From: Barnesiella sp. An55
GTDB lineage: Bacteria; Bacteroidota; Bacteroidia; Bacteroidales; Barnesiellaceae
Direction: 5' to 3'
Assembly (NCBI RefSeq): GCF_002161555.1
Contig: NZ_NFHZ01000004.1
Span: 124,001 to 188,000 of the forward strand
DNA length: 64,000 nt
Shown one piece after another: positions 20,534 to 27,618 of this stretch (its first letter is position 1; each line of letters starts with the position of its first letter). The notes beneath the pieces are model-generated. The model worked only from the letters and a program-made list of their open reading frames with translations. It had not been told where the DNA came from and searched no databases. Position numbers and translations under genes: made by a program.

Positions 20534-20878
20534 ATGCCAAGATCAGTAAATCACGTTGCTTCTAGAGCAAAAAGAAAAAAAATCCTTAAACTCACCCGCG
20601 GTTACTATGGTTCGCGCAAAAATGTATGGACCGTTGCCAAGAACACTTGGGAAAAAGGTTTGACCTATGCCTATCGTGACCGCAAAAACAATAAACGTAA
20701 CTTCCGCGCATTGTGGATTCAACGTATCAATGCCGCCGCTCGTCTCGAAGGCATGTCCTATTCGAAGCTGATGGGCGCCCTGCACAAAGCCGGCATCGAA
20801 ATCAACCGCAAAGTTCTGGCCGATTTGGCTATGAACAACCCCGAAGCTTTCAAGGCTATCGTCGAGAAAGTAAAATAA
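20534..20878 (+). CDS. rplT: 50S ribosomal protein L20
   Basis: A 114-residue basic protein starting [16 protein letters not shown], with the [10 protein letters not shown] and [10 protein letters not shown] motifs of L20, an early 50S assembly protein. The rpmI-rplT gap (123 bases) is longer than elsewhere in the operon, and L20 autoregulates such leaders in other bacteria, but no L20-binding fold was recognised by eye. A terminator and the 6S-like RNA follow. Confidence 0.97.
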   Translation: MPRSVNHVASRAKRKKILKLTRGYYGSRKNVWTVAKNTWEKGLTYAYRDRKNNKRNFRALWIQRINAAARLEGMSYSKLMGALHKAGIEINRKVLADLAMNNPEAFKAIVEKVK

Positions 20879-20907
20879 GAGAGATACGCATAATCTTCTT
20901 TTATAGT

Positions 20908-20948
20908 AAATTTAGGGATTCCAGCGATGGAGTCCCTAAATTTTTTCT
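20908..20948 (+). terminator. Terminator of the thrS-rplT operon
   Basis: A 15-bp stem (20908-20922 with 20929-20943, one G-U pair), six-base loop, then a T-run. It is 30 bases after the rplT stop. Confidence 0.88.
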
Positions 20949-20957
20949 GCGAAATAT

Positions 20958-20988
20958 TTTGATTTCTCACAGGAATTATATAGCTTTG
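20958..20988 (+). promoter_or_regulatory. Consensus promoter of the 6S-like RNA
   Basis: TTTG (20958-20961), 19 bases, TAGCTTTG (20981-20988): a full match to the Bacteroidota -33/-7 promoter, placed just after the operon terminator. It predicts a transcript starting near 20993-20995. Confidence 0.85.
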
Positions 20989-20994
20989 TAACAA

Positions 20995-21225
20995 AGAGAA
21001 GAGAAAGCCCGGTCGTATCAGAGTAGATTGGGAAACTCATCAAAAATTATGAAATGCCGAGACACGCTTTCCGTTCCAATGGCGGGCCACAACCTTTCGA
21101 GGTTTGCTTTGCACGGTGGATTACAAAGGGGCGGAGGCCCTCAAATCCTGTCTTTCGGAGTTTCATCGCATCCTTTGATACGACCCCTTATATAGCCCGG
21201 TCATTCCAATGAATCCGGGCTTTTT
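20995..21225 (+). ncRNA. Bacteroidales-1 RNA (6S-like regulatory RNA)
   Basis: No protein frame; the segment is bounded by a consensus promoter and an intrinsic terminator (AGCCCGG ... CCGGGCT, 21194-21221, then TTTTT). A long closing stem joins 21011-21020 (GGTCGTATCA) to 21176-21185 (TGATACGACC), with imperfect inner helices, so the body is a long irregular hairpin as in 6S RNA. The Bacteroidales-1 motif was described as a Bacteroidales-only RNA, usually downstream of the L20 gene with such a promoter and terminator, which is exactly this setting. 6S RNA mimics an open promoter and sequesters RNA polymerase. That Bacteroidales-1 is the 6S RNA of this order is my understanding from later work, not something the sequence alone proves. 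Confidence 0.82.
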
Positions 21226-21395
21226 CATGCCCACCATCGACGGGGGAAACGCCGGTGGCAGAGGGCCGATAGAGCCGTGCCGTGAGATGGGCAGAAGTCA
21301 ATGGAGGCATGAGAATAGCCGGGGCGACTCTCACAGGTAGAGAGATAGCCCCAATATCAATCGATTTTTGCATGCAAGTATTTGGAATAAAGTTG

Positions 21396-21403
21396 TAACT
21401 TTG
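21396..21403 (+). promoter_or_regulatory. -7 promoter box of the DUF1599 gene
   Basis: TAACTTTG matches TAnnTTTG and predicts a leader of about 80 bases that contains two small hairpins (21426-21447 and 21450-21471). No -33 box at normal spacing. Confidence 0.55.
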
Positions 21404-21488
21404 CAGAGCTAAAGCCGAGCACGGGGAGCCGGTTATGAAAACCGCTCGTTTGAGCCTGGTGAAAAGCTCAACAAAAACAGAAGTAGTC

Positions 21489-22037
21489 ATGGCAGATACA
21501 GTAGCACAATTTGAACACGTGATATCTATTTGCAGAGATTTGTTTGCCAAGAAGTTGAAAGACTATGGTGCCTCGTGGCGCATCCTGCGTCCGCAGTCGC
21601 TCACCGACCAGATTTTTATCAAGGCAAAACGGATAAGAAGCATCGAGACAAAGGGCGAAAGCAAAATCGACGAGGGCATACGGTCGGAGTTTATAGGTAT
21701 CGTCAACTACGGTATTATCGGCCTCATCCAGTTGCATCTCGGTTATGCCGATAACGAGGACATCACCCCCGACGAGGCACTGGCTCTCTACGACAAATAC
21801 ATGACCGAGACCAAAACTCTCATGTATGCCAAAAATCACGACTACGACGAAGCCTGGCGCAGCATGCGCATCAGCTCCTATACCGACCTCATATTGACCA
21901 AGGTGTGCCGCACCAAGCAAATCGAAGACAACGGCGGCAAAACTTTGGTATCGGAGGGTATCGATGCCAACTATATGGACATGATCAACTACTCGCTGTT
22001 TGGTCTCATAAAGATAGAGTATGGAGAAGACGACTAA
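21489..22037 (+). CDS. DUF1599 domain protein (duplicated domain)
   Basis: A soluble, all-alpha protein of 182 residues. Two halves of about 80 residues are visibly related: KDYGASWRILRPQSLTDQIF...KRIRSIE in the first and HDYDEAWRSMRISSYTDLIL...CRTKQIE in the second, each ending in a NYGIIGLIQL / NYSLFGLIKI helix. This is the DUF1599 family, common in Bacteroidota and of unknown function. The start is set at 21489 (MADTVAQFEH); a longer frame from 21435 would translate the structured leader. The gene overlaps the next one by 17 bases, and this pair with tpiA and folE is a conserved Bacteroidales neighbourhood. Confidence 0.85.
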   Translation: MADTVAQFEHVISICRDLFAKKLKDYGASWRILRPQSLTDQIFIKAKRIRSIETKGESKIDEGIRSEFIGIVNYGIIGLIQLHLGYADNEDITPDEALALYDKYMTETKTLMYAKNHDYDEAWRSMRISSYTDLILTKVCRTKQIEDNGGKTLVSEGIDANYMDMINYSLFGLIKIEYGEDD

Positions 22038-23529
22038 CGAGAAGCGTAAAGCCCTTTTGATTCAGTGGCTTGTTTTTCTCTCCCGCCTGATTGTGGGTGG
22101 GACATTCGTCTTTTCGGGTTTTGTGAAAGCCATCGACCCGTATGGCACGGTCTATAAGTTTGAAGACTATTTTGCCGCCTTCCACCTCGAGTTTCTCTCG
22201 TCGTTTACCATGTTCTTTGCGGTAGGGCTCGCCGTAGTCGAGTTCCTGCTGGGCGTGCATCTGCTGTTCGGGTCGTACCGCAAGTCCACCCCGCGGCTTG
22301 TCTTCCTGTTCCTTTGCGTGATGACCCCCCTCACGCTCTATCTGGCCATCGCCAATCCCATATCCGATTGCGGATGTTTTGGCGATGCCGTCCATCTGAG
22401 CAACTGGGCCACCTTCTTCAAAAATGTAGTATTGCTGGGTATTGTCATTTTCCTGCTCTATACCAACTCCCGGCTGAGAGGGTTGTATAACCAGCAAGTG
22501 CAGTGGCTCACGGGTCTCTATTCGCTGGTCTATGTACTCTTCTTCTGCTATATCGGGGTCAACTATCAGCCCTATCTCGACTTCCGTCCCTACAAGATAG
22601 GGGTGAATATTCCCGAGGCTCTTTCCGTGGGAGAACCCGAGCGAGAGTTTATCTTTATTTATGAAAAAGAGGGTAAGAAAAAGGAATTCTCGCTCGACAA
22701 TCTGCCCTCCGAAGAGGAGGGGTGGACTTTCGTCGATCGCTACGAAAAAGTGCTCGATGCACCCGAGCCCGCAACTCCCACTATCGATGAGTTTACCATT
22801 TACAGGGGAGCTACCGATATTACCGAAGAGATTCTCTACGACGAGAACTATCACATCTTGCTGCTCTCGCCCGACCTCGAGAAGGCCGACGACAGTGAGG
22901 TCGATCGCATCAACGAACTCTACGACTACTGCATGGAGCGGGGGTATGGCTTTGCCTGTGTCACCGCTTCGACTCCGCAGGGGGTAGTGATGTGGCTCGA
23001 AAATACCGGTGCCGAGTATCCCTTCTACTTCATGGACAAGACCGCCATTCGTACCATCGCCCGGGGTAATCCCTGTGTGTTGCTGCTCAAGAACGGTACT
23101 ATCTTGCGCAAAACGGCCCCCTCGCAACTGCCCGACGAGACACAGCTCACCAAGCCTCTCGACCAGTTCGACTATGGCCGGGCCGAAATATACAGGCCGC
23201 AGCGTCGCATAGGCTTCATCGTGCTGCTCTATCTTGTGCCCATGCTCTTTTTGCTGCTGACCGAGAAGACCGTGGCGATGGTCATTGGGCGCATCAAGTT
23301 GTGGCGACTCACCCGCATACGTCGGCGCCATCATGCCGAGCGCGAGGTGCGCGAAGCCCTGGCCAAGGAGAAAGCCCTCCAGGCAGCCCGGTCCGGGTCG
23401 GCATCGAGTGCCGGTTCGCCGGGTCGGAACAAGGGCACCGAGTCACCGGGTGATACCGGCTCATCCGACCTCTCTGCGGCACCGTCGCCTGGCGAAGGGT
23501 CCAAATCGGAAGAAGAGAACAAAGAATGA
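22021..23529 (+). CDS. BT_3928-family membrane protein (DoxX/MauE-like with thioredoxin-like domain)
   Basis: A 502-residue inner-membrane protein. The N-terminal 160 residues hold four membrane segments of DoxX/MauE type with the motif SDCGCFGDA (about residues 118-126), whose CGC could be redox-active. A soluble region (about 185-395) looks thioredoxin-like (YHILLLSPDLEKAD ... NPCVLLLKNG), and a fifth membrane segment lies near 400-420. The tail is rich in Arg, Ser, Pro and Gly. It overlaps the DUF1599 gene by 17 bases, implying translational coupling, and precedes tpiA by 35 bases. A role in disulfide or reductant handling is only an inference. Confidence 0.85.
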   Translation: MEKTTNEKRKALLIQWLVFLSRLIVGGTFVFSGFVKAIDPYGTVYKFEDYFAAFHLEFLSSFTMFFAVGLAVVEFLLGVHLLFGSYRKSTPRLVFLFLCVMTPLTLYLAIANPISDCGCFGDAVHLSNWATFFKNVVLLGIVIFLLYTNSRLRGLYNQQVQWLTGLYSLVYVLFFCYIGVNYQPYLDFRPYKIGVNIPEALSVGEPEREFIFIYEKEGKKKEFSLDNLPSEEEGWTFVDRYEKVLDAPEPATPTIDEFTIYRGATDITEEILYDENYHILLLSPDLEKADDSEVDRINELYDYCMERGYGFACVTASTPQGVVMWLENTGAEYPFYFMDKTAIRTIARGNPCVLLLKNGTILRKTAPSQLPDETQLTKPLDQFDYGRAEIYRPQRRIGFIVLLYLVPMLFLLLTEKTVAMVIGRIKLWRLTRIRRRHHAEREVREALAKEKALQAARSGSASSAGSPGRNKGTESPGDTGSSDLSAAPSPGEGSKSEEENKE

Positions 23530-23564
23530 TCATATAATTTTTAACCCATAAAAATTTTTTTAGT

Positions 23565-24320
23565 ATGAGAAAGAACATTGTTGCAGGAAACTGGAAAATG
23601 AACACTACCGTCCAAGAGGGCGTAGCTTTGGCTAAAGAAATCGATGCCGCTCTGGCCGGTGTAACTCCCAAATGCGATGTAATCATCGCCACGCCGTTTA
23701 CCCACCTGGTATCGGTTGTAAACGCTATTGATACCAACCGCATAGGGGTAGGTGCCGAGAACTGTGCCGACAAGACCGAAGGTGCTTTCACCGGTGAAGT
23801 TTCGGCCAAGATGGTTGCCTCGACAGGCGCAAAATATGTAATTCTGGGTCACTCGGAGCGTCGTGCCTACTATCACGAGACTCCCGAAATCTTGAAAGAG
23901 AAAGTCCTCTTGGCTTTGGCCAACGGTCTTACTCCCATCTTCTGCATTGGCGAAGTACTGGAAGAGCGCGAAGTCGGCAAACACTTCGAAGTAGTAAAAG
24001 CACAGGTAGAAGGTTCGCTGTTCAACCTCTCGGCCGAGGATTTCGGTAAAATCATCCTGGCCTACGAGCCGGTTTGGGCCATCGGTACCGGTAAAACCGC
24101 TACGGCCGATCAAGCCGAAGAGATCCACGCCTTCATCCGTAAGACAATTGCCGACAAGTATGGCAAGGAAGTAGCCGAGAATACCTCGATTCTCTATGGC
24201 GGAAGCTGCAAACCCAGCAACGCTCCCGAGCTCTTTGCCAAACCCGATGTAGATGGCGGTCTTATCGGTGGTGCTGCCCTGAAAGCCGATTCGTTCATGG
24301 GCATTATTACCGCATTCTGA
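23565..24320 (+). CDS. tpiA: Triosephosphate isomerase
   Basis: Glycolytic TIM-barrel enzyme (251 aa) interconverting dihydroxyacetone phosphate and glyceraldehyde 3-phosphate. The substrate-binding GNWKMN is near residue 9, the electrophilic His is in GHSERR (about 96-100), and the catalytic Glu is in [11 protein letters not shown] (about 166-176). The phosphate-binding GGS and GGAALK segments follow. All are intact. It is followed by a terminator that also overlaps the next promoter. Confidence 0.98.
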   Translation: MRKNIVAGNWKMNTTVQEGVALAKEIDAALAGVTPKCDVIIATPFTHLVSVVNAIDTNRIGVGAENCADKTEGAFTGEVSAKMVASTGAKYVILGHSERRAYYHETPEILKEKVLLALANGLTPIFCIGEVLEEREVGKHFEVVKAQVEGSLFNLSAEDFGKIILAYEPVWAIGTGKTATADQAEEIHAFIRKTIADKYGKEVAENTSILYGGSCKPSNAPELFAKPDVDGGLIGGAALKADSFMGIITAF

Positions 24321-24337
24321 TAAAATAGATTTTCATA

Positions 24338-24379
24338 GAGGCTGCAAAAGTGGGAATTAATTCTTATTTTTGCAGCCTC
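24338..24379 (+). terminator. Terminator of the DUF1599-tpiA operon
   Basis: A perfect 12-bp stem (24338-24349 with 24368-24379), an 18-base loop, then ATTGTTTTTG. Its 3' arm overlaps the -7 box of the next gene. Confidence 0.75.
24365..24372 (+). promoter_or_regulatory. -7 promoter box of the SPOR-protein gene
   Basis: TATTTTTG matches TAnnTTTG and lies inside the 3' half of the preceding terminator. It gives a leader of about 12-25 bases depending on which start codon is used. No -33 box is clear. Confidence 0.5.
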
Positions 24380-24390
24380 ATTGTTTTTGA

Positions 24391-24918
24391 ATGGATGTAG
24401 TTATGCGCAGCTTACGTACCTTTACTTTTATCGTGGCTCTGGCAATGACAGGGGCGATAAGCGGGATGGCTCAAGCCCAGCAGGTAGCCGTTTCCGATAC
24501 ATCGATAGTCCAGTATCTCGAGCGACCCGAGACCGGAGGCAAAGTCAAAGTGGTGCAACCGGCCGAGTTGGCCCGGCGGGTAAGCCGAGCCGAAGGTGTC
24601 ATCAAATACGATGGCAACAAGGGGTATGCCCAATCGTCGGGGTATCGCATACAGGTATTCTCCGACAACGACTACCGCACGGCCAAAAACAATGCCCTCT
24701 ATAAAGAGGGACTCATTCGCCAGGCTTTCCCCGAGATGGAGACCTACGTTACCTTTACCTCGCCCTTCTGGCGGTTGAGGGTAGGCGATTTCCGCTCCTA
24801 CGAAGAGGCCAGCCATGCCTTGAGGTCATTAAAGGACGAGTTCCCGCAAATGGCTCGGGAGATGCGTATCGTGCGCGATAAAATACATATACAGATACAT
24901 CAGGGATTTACAGAATAA
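24391..24918 (+). CDS. Exported SPOR-domain protein
   Basis: A 175-residue secreted protein. A signal peptide (hydrophobic about residues 10-22, ending AQAQ) is followed by about 45 linker residues and a SPOR domain (about 85-165: YRIQVFSDNDYRTAKNNA ... YVTFTSPFWRLRVGDF). SPOR domains bind denuded glycan strands at the division site, so a periplasmic cell-wall association is likely. A second ATG at 24403 (MRSLRTF) would give a tighter signal peptide and could be the true start. It runs into folE after 9 bases. Confidence 0.85.
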   Translation: MDVVMRSLRTFTFIVALAMTGAISGMAQAQQVAVSDTSIVQYLERPETGGKVKVVQPAELARRVSRAEGVIKYDGNKGYAQSSGYRIQVFSDNDYRTAKNNALYKEGLIRQAFPEMETYVTFTSPFWRLRVGDFRSYEEASHALRSLKDEFPQMAREMRIVRDKIHIQIHQGFTE

Positions 24919-24927
24919 TTTTGATTC

Positions 24928-25533
24928 ATGGATGAACAGGTTGTCATGAGCCCGGAGGAACAACAACGGGTTTGCAAAGAATTGGCCGAGCACTATCGGG
25001 CCATTATCTCTTTATTGGGCGACGACCCCGATCGCGAAGGGATGCGCAAGACACCCGAGCGGGCTGCCAAGGCCATGATGAAATTGACCAAAGGTTATCA
25101 CCAGTCGGCACGCGACATTATATCCTCGGCCGTCTTCGAGCACACCGGTTCGCGCATTGTCATTGTGCGCGATATCGAGTTTTATTCGTTCTGCGAGCAC
25201 CATTTGCTGCCCTTTTTCGGCAAGGTGCATGTAGGCTATATCCCCACCAACGGCATTGTGGGGCTCAGTAAGGTGGCCCGTGTGGTCGATGCGTTTGCCC
25301 GTCGTTTCCAGGTGCAAGAGCGCCTCACGGCACAAATCTGCCAAAGCCTGGCCGAAGCCCTGGCTACCGAGGGAGTTATGGTGATGGTCGAGGCCCGTCA
25401 CTTGTGCATGCAGATGCGCGGTGTCGAAAAGCAGGGTGCCGTGACTGTTACCTACGATTGCACCGGCAAGTTTGAACAGGAAGAGTGGCGCCGCGAATTT
25501 TATTCGCTCATTGGCAAAAATTCTTGTCAATAA
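24928..25533 (+). CDS. folE: GTP cyclohydrolase I
   Basis: Homodecameric zinc enzyme (201 aa) making 7,8-dihydroneopterin triphosphate from GTP, the first step of folate synthesis. The zinc Cys and catalytic His lie in FYSFCEHHLLPFFGK (about residues 86-100), and the second zinc Cys in ARHLCMQMRGVEKQG (about 153-167). These are the canonical FolE type, not FolE2. It is the last gene before the tRNA cluster. Confidence 0.97.
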   Translation: MDEQVVMSPEEQQRVCKELAEHYRAIISLLGDDPDREGMRKTPERAAKAMMKLTKGYHQSARDIISSAVFEHTGSRIVIVRDIEFYSFCEHHLLPFFGKVHVGYIPTNGIVGLSKVARVVDAFARRFQVQERLTAQICQSLAEALATEGVMVMVEARHLCMQMRGVEKQGAVTVTYDCTGKFEQEEWRREFYSLIGKNSCQ

Positions 25534-25602
25534 TAACCCTCTATTTATCAAATGATAATCGGTAAAGTCGAAAATGTTTGGTAAAATTTTTTAGCGAAGC
25601 GC

Positions 25603-25633
25603 TTGCATAAATCGAAAAGTCCGTTTATCTTTG
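25603..25633 (+). promoter_or_regulatory. Promoter of the tRNA cluster
   Basis: TTG (25603-25605), 20 bases, TATCTTTG (25626-25633): good Bacteroidota -33/-7 match ending 11 bases before the first tRNA. Confidence 0.7.
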
Positions 25634-25644
25634 CACTCGCAATT

Positions 25645-25717
25645 GCGAAAATAGCTCAGTTGGTAGAGCACAACCTTGCCAAGGTTGGGGTCGCGGGTTC
25701 GAGTCCCGTTTTTCGCT
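25645..25717 (+). tRNA. tRNA-Gly (GCC)
   Basis: A 73-nt cloverleaf with acceptor stem GCGAAAA/TTTTCGC, D-arm AGCTCAGTTGGTAGAGC, anticodon loop CTTGCCAAG (anticodon GCC) and T-arm GGGTTCGAGTCCC. The 3' CCA is not encoded. It is identical to the next tRNA. Confidence 0.97.
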
Positions 25718-25765
25718 CAGACAATCCCCGAAAGCGTTCGGGTGAAGCAATTGAAATCTTGATTT

Positions 25766-25838
25766 GCGAAAATAGCTCAGTTGGTAGAGCACAACCTTGC
25801 CAAGGTTGGGGTCGCGGGTTCGAGTCCCGTTTTTCGCT
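25766..25838 (+). tRNA. tRNA-Gly (GCC), second identical copy
   Basis: Same 73 nt as the preceding gene, separated by 48 bases of unrelated spacer. The 3' CCA is not encoded. Confidence 0.97.
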
Positions 25839-25866
25839 CCATCGGTATCTCTATCGATGAATAAAT

Positions 25867-25951
25867 GCCCAGGTGGCGGAATTGGTAGACGCGCACGTTT
25901 CAGGTGCGTGTGTCGAGAGGCATGCAGGTTCGAGTCCTGTTCTGGGCACCA
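25867..25951 (+). tRNA. tRNA-Leu (CAG)
   Basis: An 85-nt class II tRNA with a long variable arm, acceptor stem GCCCAGG/TCTGGGC (one G-U), anticodon loop TTTCAGG (CAG), and an encoded 3' CCA. Confidence 0.96.
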
Positions 25952-25975
25952 AGAAAAGAAGTAGAGATACCGTAT

Positions 25976-26062
25976 GTCCGGGTGGTGGAATTGGTAGACA
26001 CGCTACTTTGAGGGGGTAGTGGGCGTTGGCTCGTGTGAGTTCGAATCTCATCTCGGACACCA
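25976..26062 (+). tRNA. tRNA-Leu (GAG)
   Basis: An 87-nt class II tRNA, acceptor stem GTCCGGG/CTCGGAC (one G-U), anticodon loop TTTGAGG (GAG), long variable arm and encoded CCA. It is the last gene of the cluster. Confidence 0.96.
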
Positions 26063-26064
26063 TG

Positions 26065-26102
26065 AAAAGGTCGGTAATCGTTTTGGTTACCGACCTTTTT
26101 TA
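26065..26102 (+). terminator. Terminator of the tRNA cluster
   Basis: A 13-bp stem (26065-26077 with 26087-26099), 9-base loop, ending in a T-run. It begins 3 bases after the last tRNA. Confidence 0.88.
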
Positions 26103-26218
26103 TTTTTCACAATTTCCCCGCTCGCGTGTATGGTGCGGTGGATTGGTCTCGAAGAGTCGGGTGAGGAGTGGGCCTGCAAAGAATAAGCAGGGTGAAGGAG
26201 AAAAAACTCGACGGCGGC

Positions 26219-26248
26219 TTTGATATTTTATAAATTGCTGTATATTTG
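26219..26248 (+). promoter_or_regulatory. Orphan consensus promoter
   Basis: TTTG (26219-26222), 18 bases, TATATTTG (26241-26248): near-ideal promoter reading into a 300-base stretch without any large gene. The predicted transcript starts near 26253. Confidence 0.6.
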
Positions 26249-26317
26249 CATTATTAAACATCGCAAGGAGGGGAAGACTACCGGGGATAAAGTTGCGTTG
26301 CAGCAAATCGAAATACC

Positions 26318-26413
26318 ATGTATAATCAAGAAAAACATCAAATCTGTTGTAACATTCTTGCCGAAGTTCGGGAAGCATCTCCCTTTTTTGTTTGTGGCGA
26401 TGTTGTCGGGTAG
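26318..26413 (+). CDS. Candidate micro-protein, 31 aa, behind the orphan promoter
   Basis: ATG at 26318 opens 31 codons (MYNQEKHQICCNILAEVREA ... FVCGDVVG) ended by TAG. Three cysteines in a short chain (two adjacent) and an amphipathic middle are notable. No family is recognised. It may be a real micro-protein, the start of a decayed gene, or chance within a non-coding RNA. The rest of the gap (26414-26561) shows no other plausible frame on this strand. Confidence 0.25.
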   Translation: MYNQEKHQICCNILAEVREASPFFVCGDVVG

Positions 26414-26561
26414 ATACATCCGGTTTGTCTTGTAAAAGAGCCGAGGTGGTATGGCCCATTTGGAAGAAGAATGAGTAGAAGAGTGTGAGAAACGATATCG
26501 AGACTCAGCCGTTTTTTAGGAACACACCGGGATAGACGTCCAACGGCTGTCCCGGGCAGTG

Positions 26562-27347
26562 TCAGCCCGCAGTCCCGTTCCCTTTGGTAGGGGGCGGGAC
26601 GCTTTTTGTTTCGGGCGGTAGGTCGGGCGATGAGGCGGCAGTATCCCGAGGTGCGGTTGTGCGGGGATAAATATTCGCACCACGCCAGCGTCCCGAACTG
26701 CGGTAGCCAAAGTCGTTGACCTGTTGCAACAGTCGGGCGGAGGCTTGGGGGGCGAGGCTGTGCAGGGCGTGGGTGAATTGTTCGCGGAGGGCAAGTACAT
26801 CGACCGTTTGTAAAGCCTCGTTGAAGAGGTCGGTTCCAAATGAGAAGGCCATGGTGCCCGGGGCCGATAAGGTGTGCAGGAAAGTTCCGTTTTGCAAGGC
26901 ATAGTGGCGCACGGTTGTCGGGCCCGAAGTCTCGCTCACGGGGTGGTAATTGTTCGAGAGCAGGTGTGGAAGTTCGCCGTTCAGCCTCTTCTGTTCCTGC
27001 CGTGAGGCCCGATACCACAAAGCAACCTCGTCTTCCCGGGTAAATGATAGTATGATGGTGTCGATTGGGGGAAGCCCTGCGGCCGAGCGAATCTCTTGCC
27101 AGAGGACCACGAGAGTGCGGGCTTGTTGCTGGTAGGGCAGGGCTGCAGTCGAGTCGAGGGGCAGGGAGGGTGTGGTCTCGAGTATTGCCTCAATCTCTCC
27201 CGCCGGGATATAGTCATAGGGAGCGGCCTTCTTATATGCCTGGTCGAGCAGATAATTTTGCCGCAGAATATAACCTCCCGCGAACACTATGCACAAGGCT
27301 ATACAGATGAAACTGATATGTCGGGGACTTACCCTATTTGCCTGCAT
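26562..27347 (-). CDS. Hypothetical membrane-anchored protein
   Basis: I do not recognise this family. With ATG at 27347 (MQANRVSPRHISFIC) it has 261 residues: one N-terminal membrane segment (about residues 10-27, FICIALCIVFAGGYIL), then a soluble part of about 190 residues rich in Leu, Ala and Gln. A low-complexity Pro/Thr/Ser tail follows (TTAPRDTAASSPDLPPETKSVPPPTKG). The frame is open to 27392, but a -7 box at 27354-27361 lies between the two ATGs, which favours the shorter start. It stands alone between the tRNA cluster and the divergent dnaN operon. Confidence 0.65.
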   Translation of the reverse strand: MQANRVSPRHISFICIALCIVFAGGYILRQNYLLDQAYKKAAPYDYIPAGEIEAILETTPSLPLDSTAALPYQQQARTLVVLWQEIRSAAGLPPIDTIILSFTREDEVALWYRASRQEQKRLNGELPHLLSNNYHPVSETSGPTTVRHYALQNGTFLHTLSAPGTMAFSFGTDLFNEALQTVDVLALREQFTHALHSLAPQASARLLQQVNDFGYRSSGRWRGANIYPRTTAPRDTAASSPDLPPETKSVPPPTKGNGTAG

Positions 27348-27353
27348 GATTGA

Positions 27354-27361
27354 CAAATATA
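27354..27361 (-). promoter_or_regulatory. -7 promoter box of the hypothetical membrane protein gene
   Basis: Minus strand TATATTTG, ending only 6 bases before the ATG at 27347, so the mRNA would have almost no leader. Confidence 0.5.
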
Positions 27362-27492
27362 ACAATAAAATTTGAAAAACCGGTCTCCGCAAGAGCGAAA
27401 TCCCGAAGAGTTTTTGCTGCTCTCCGGTCGGCGGTGTTGATAACTTCTTTATTTATTCTTGCGAATTAGTCGGCCGAGCCAAAAATTTTCAC

Positions 27493-27500
27493 TACATTTG
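27493..27500 (+). promoter_or_regulatory. -7 promoter box of the dnaN operon
   Basis: TACATTTG matches TAnnTTTG. It leaves a leader of about 110 bases with GC-rich foldable sequence (27520-27590) before dnaN. Confidence 0.55.
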
Positions 27501-27618
27501 TTCGTTAAAGAGTTAGGTAGCAGACTGCCGTAGCGGTGAGCTGCACCCTCCCTGGAGGCGGTGAGCCTTTTGTGACGGGAGAAAGAGCTAAGAAACAAAT
27601 AAACAAAAAGATATATCT

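Noticed and set aside
25546-25557. TTATCAAATGATAA palindrome after folE as a terminator
   Set aside because: The stem is only six weak base pairs with a two-base loop and no T-run; it is AT-rich noise or a minor operator.
26338-27018. A 226-codon minus-strand frame overlapping the hypothetical membrane protein gene
   Set aside because: Pro/Arg-rich composition typical of an out-of-frame reading of a GC-rich gene; the overlapping frame with a membrane anchor and promoter box is better.
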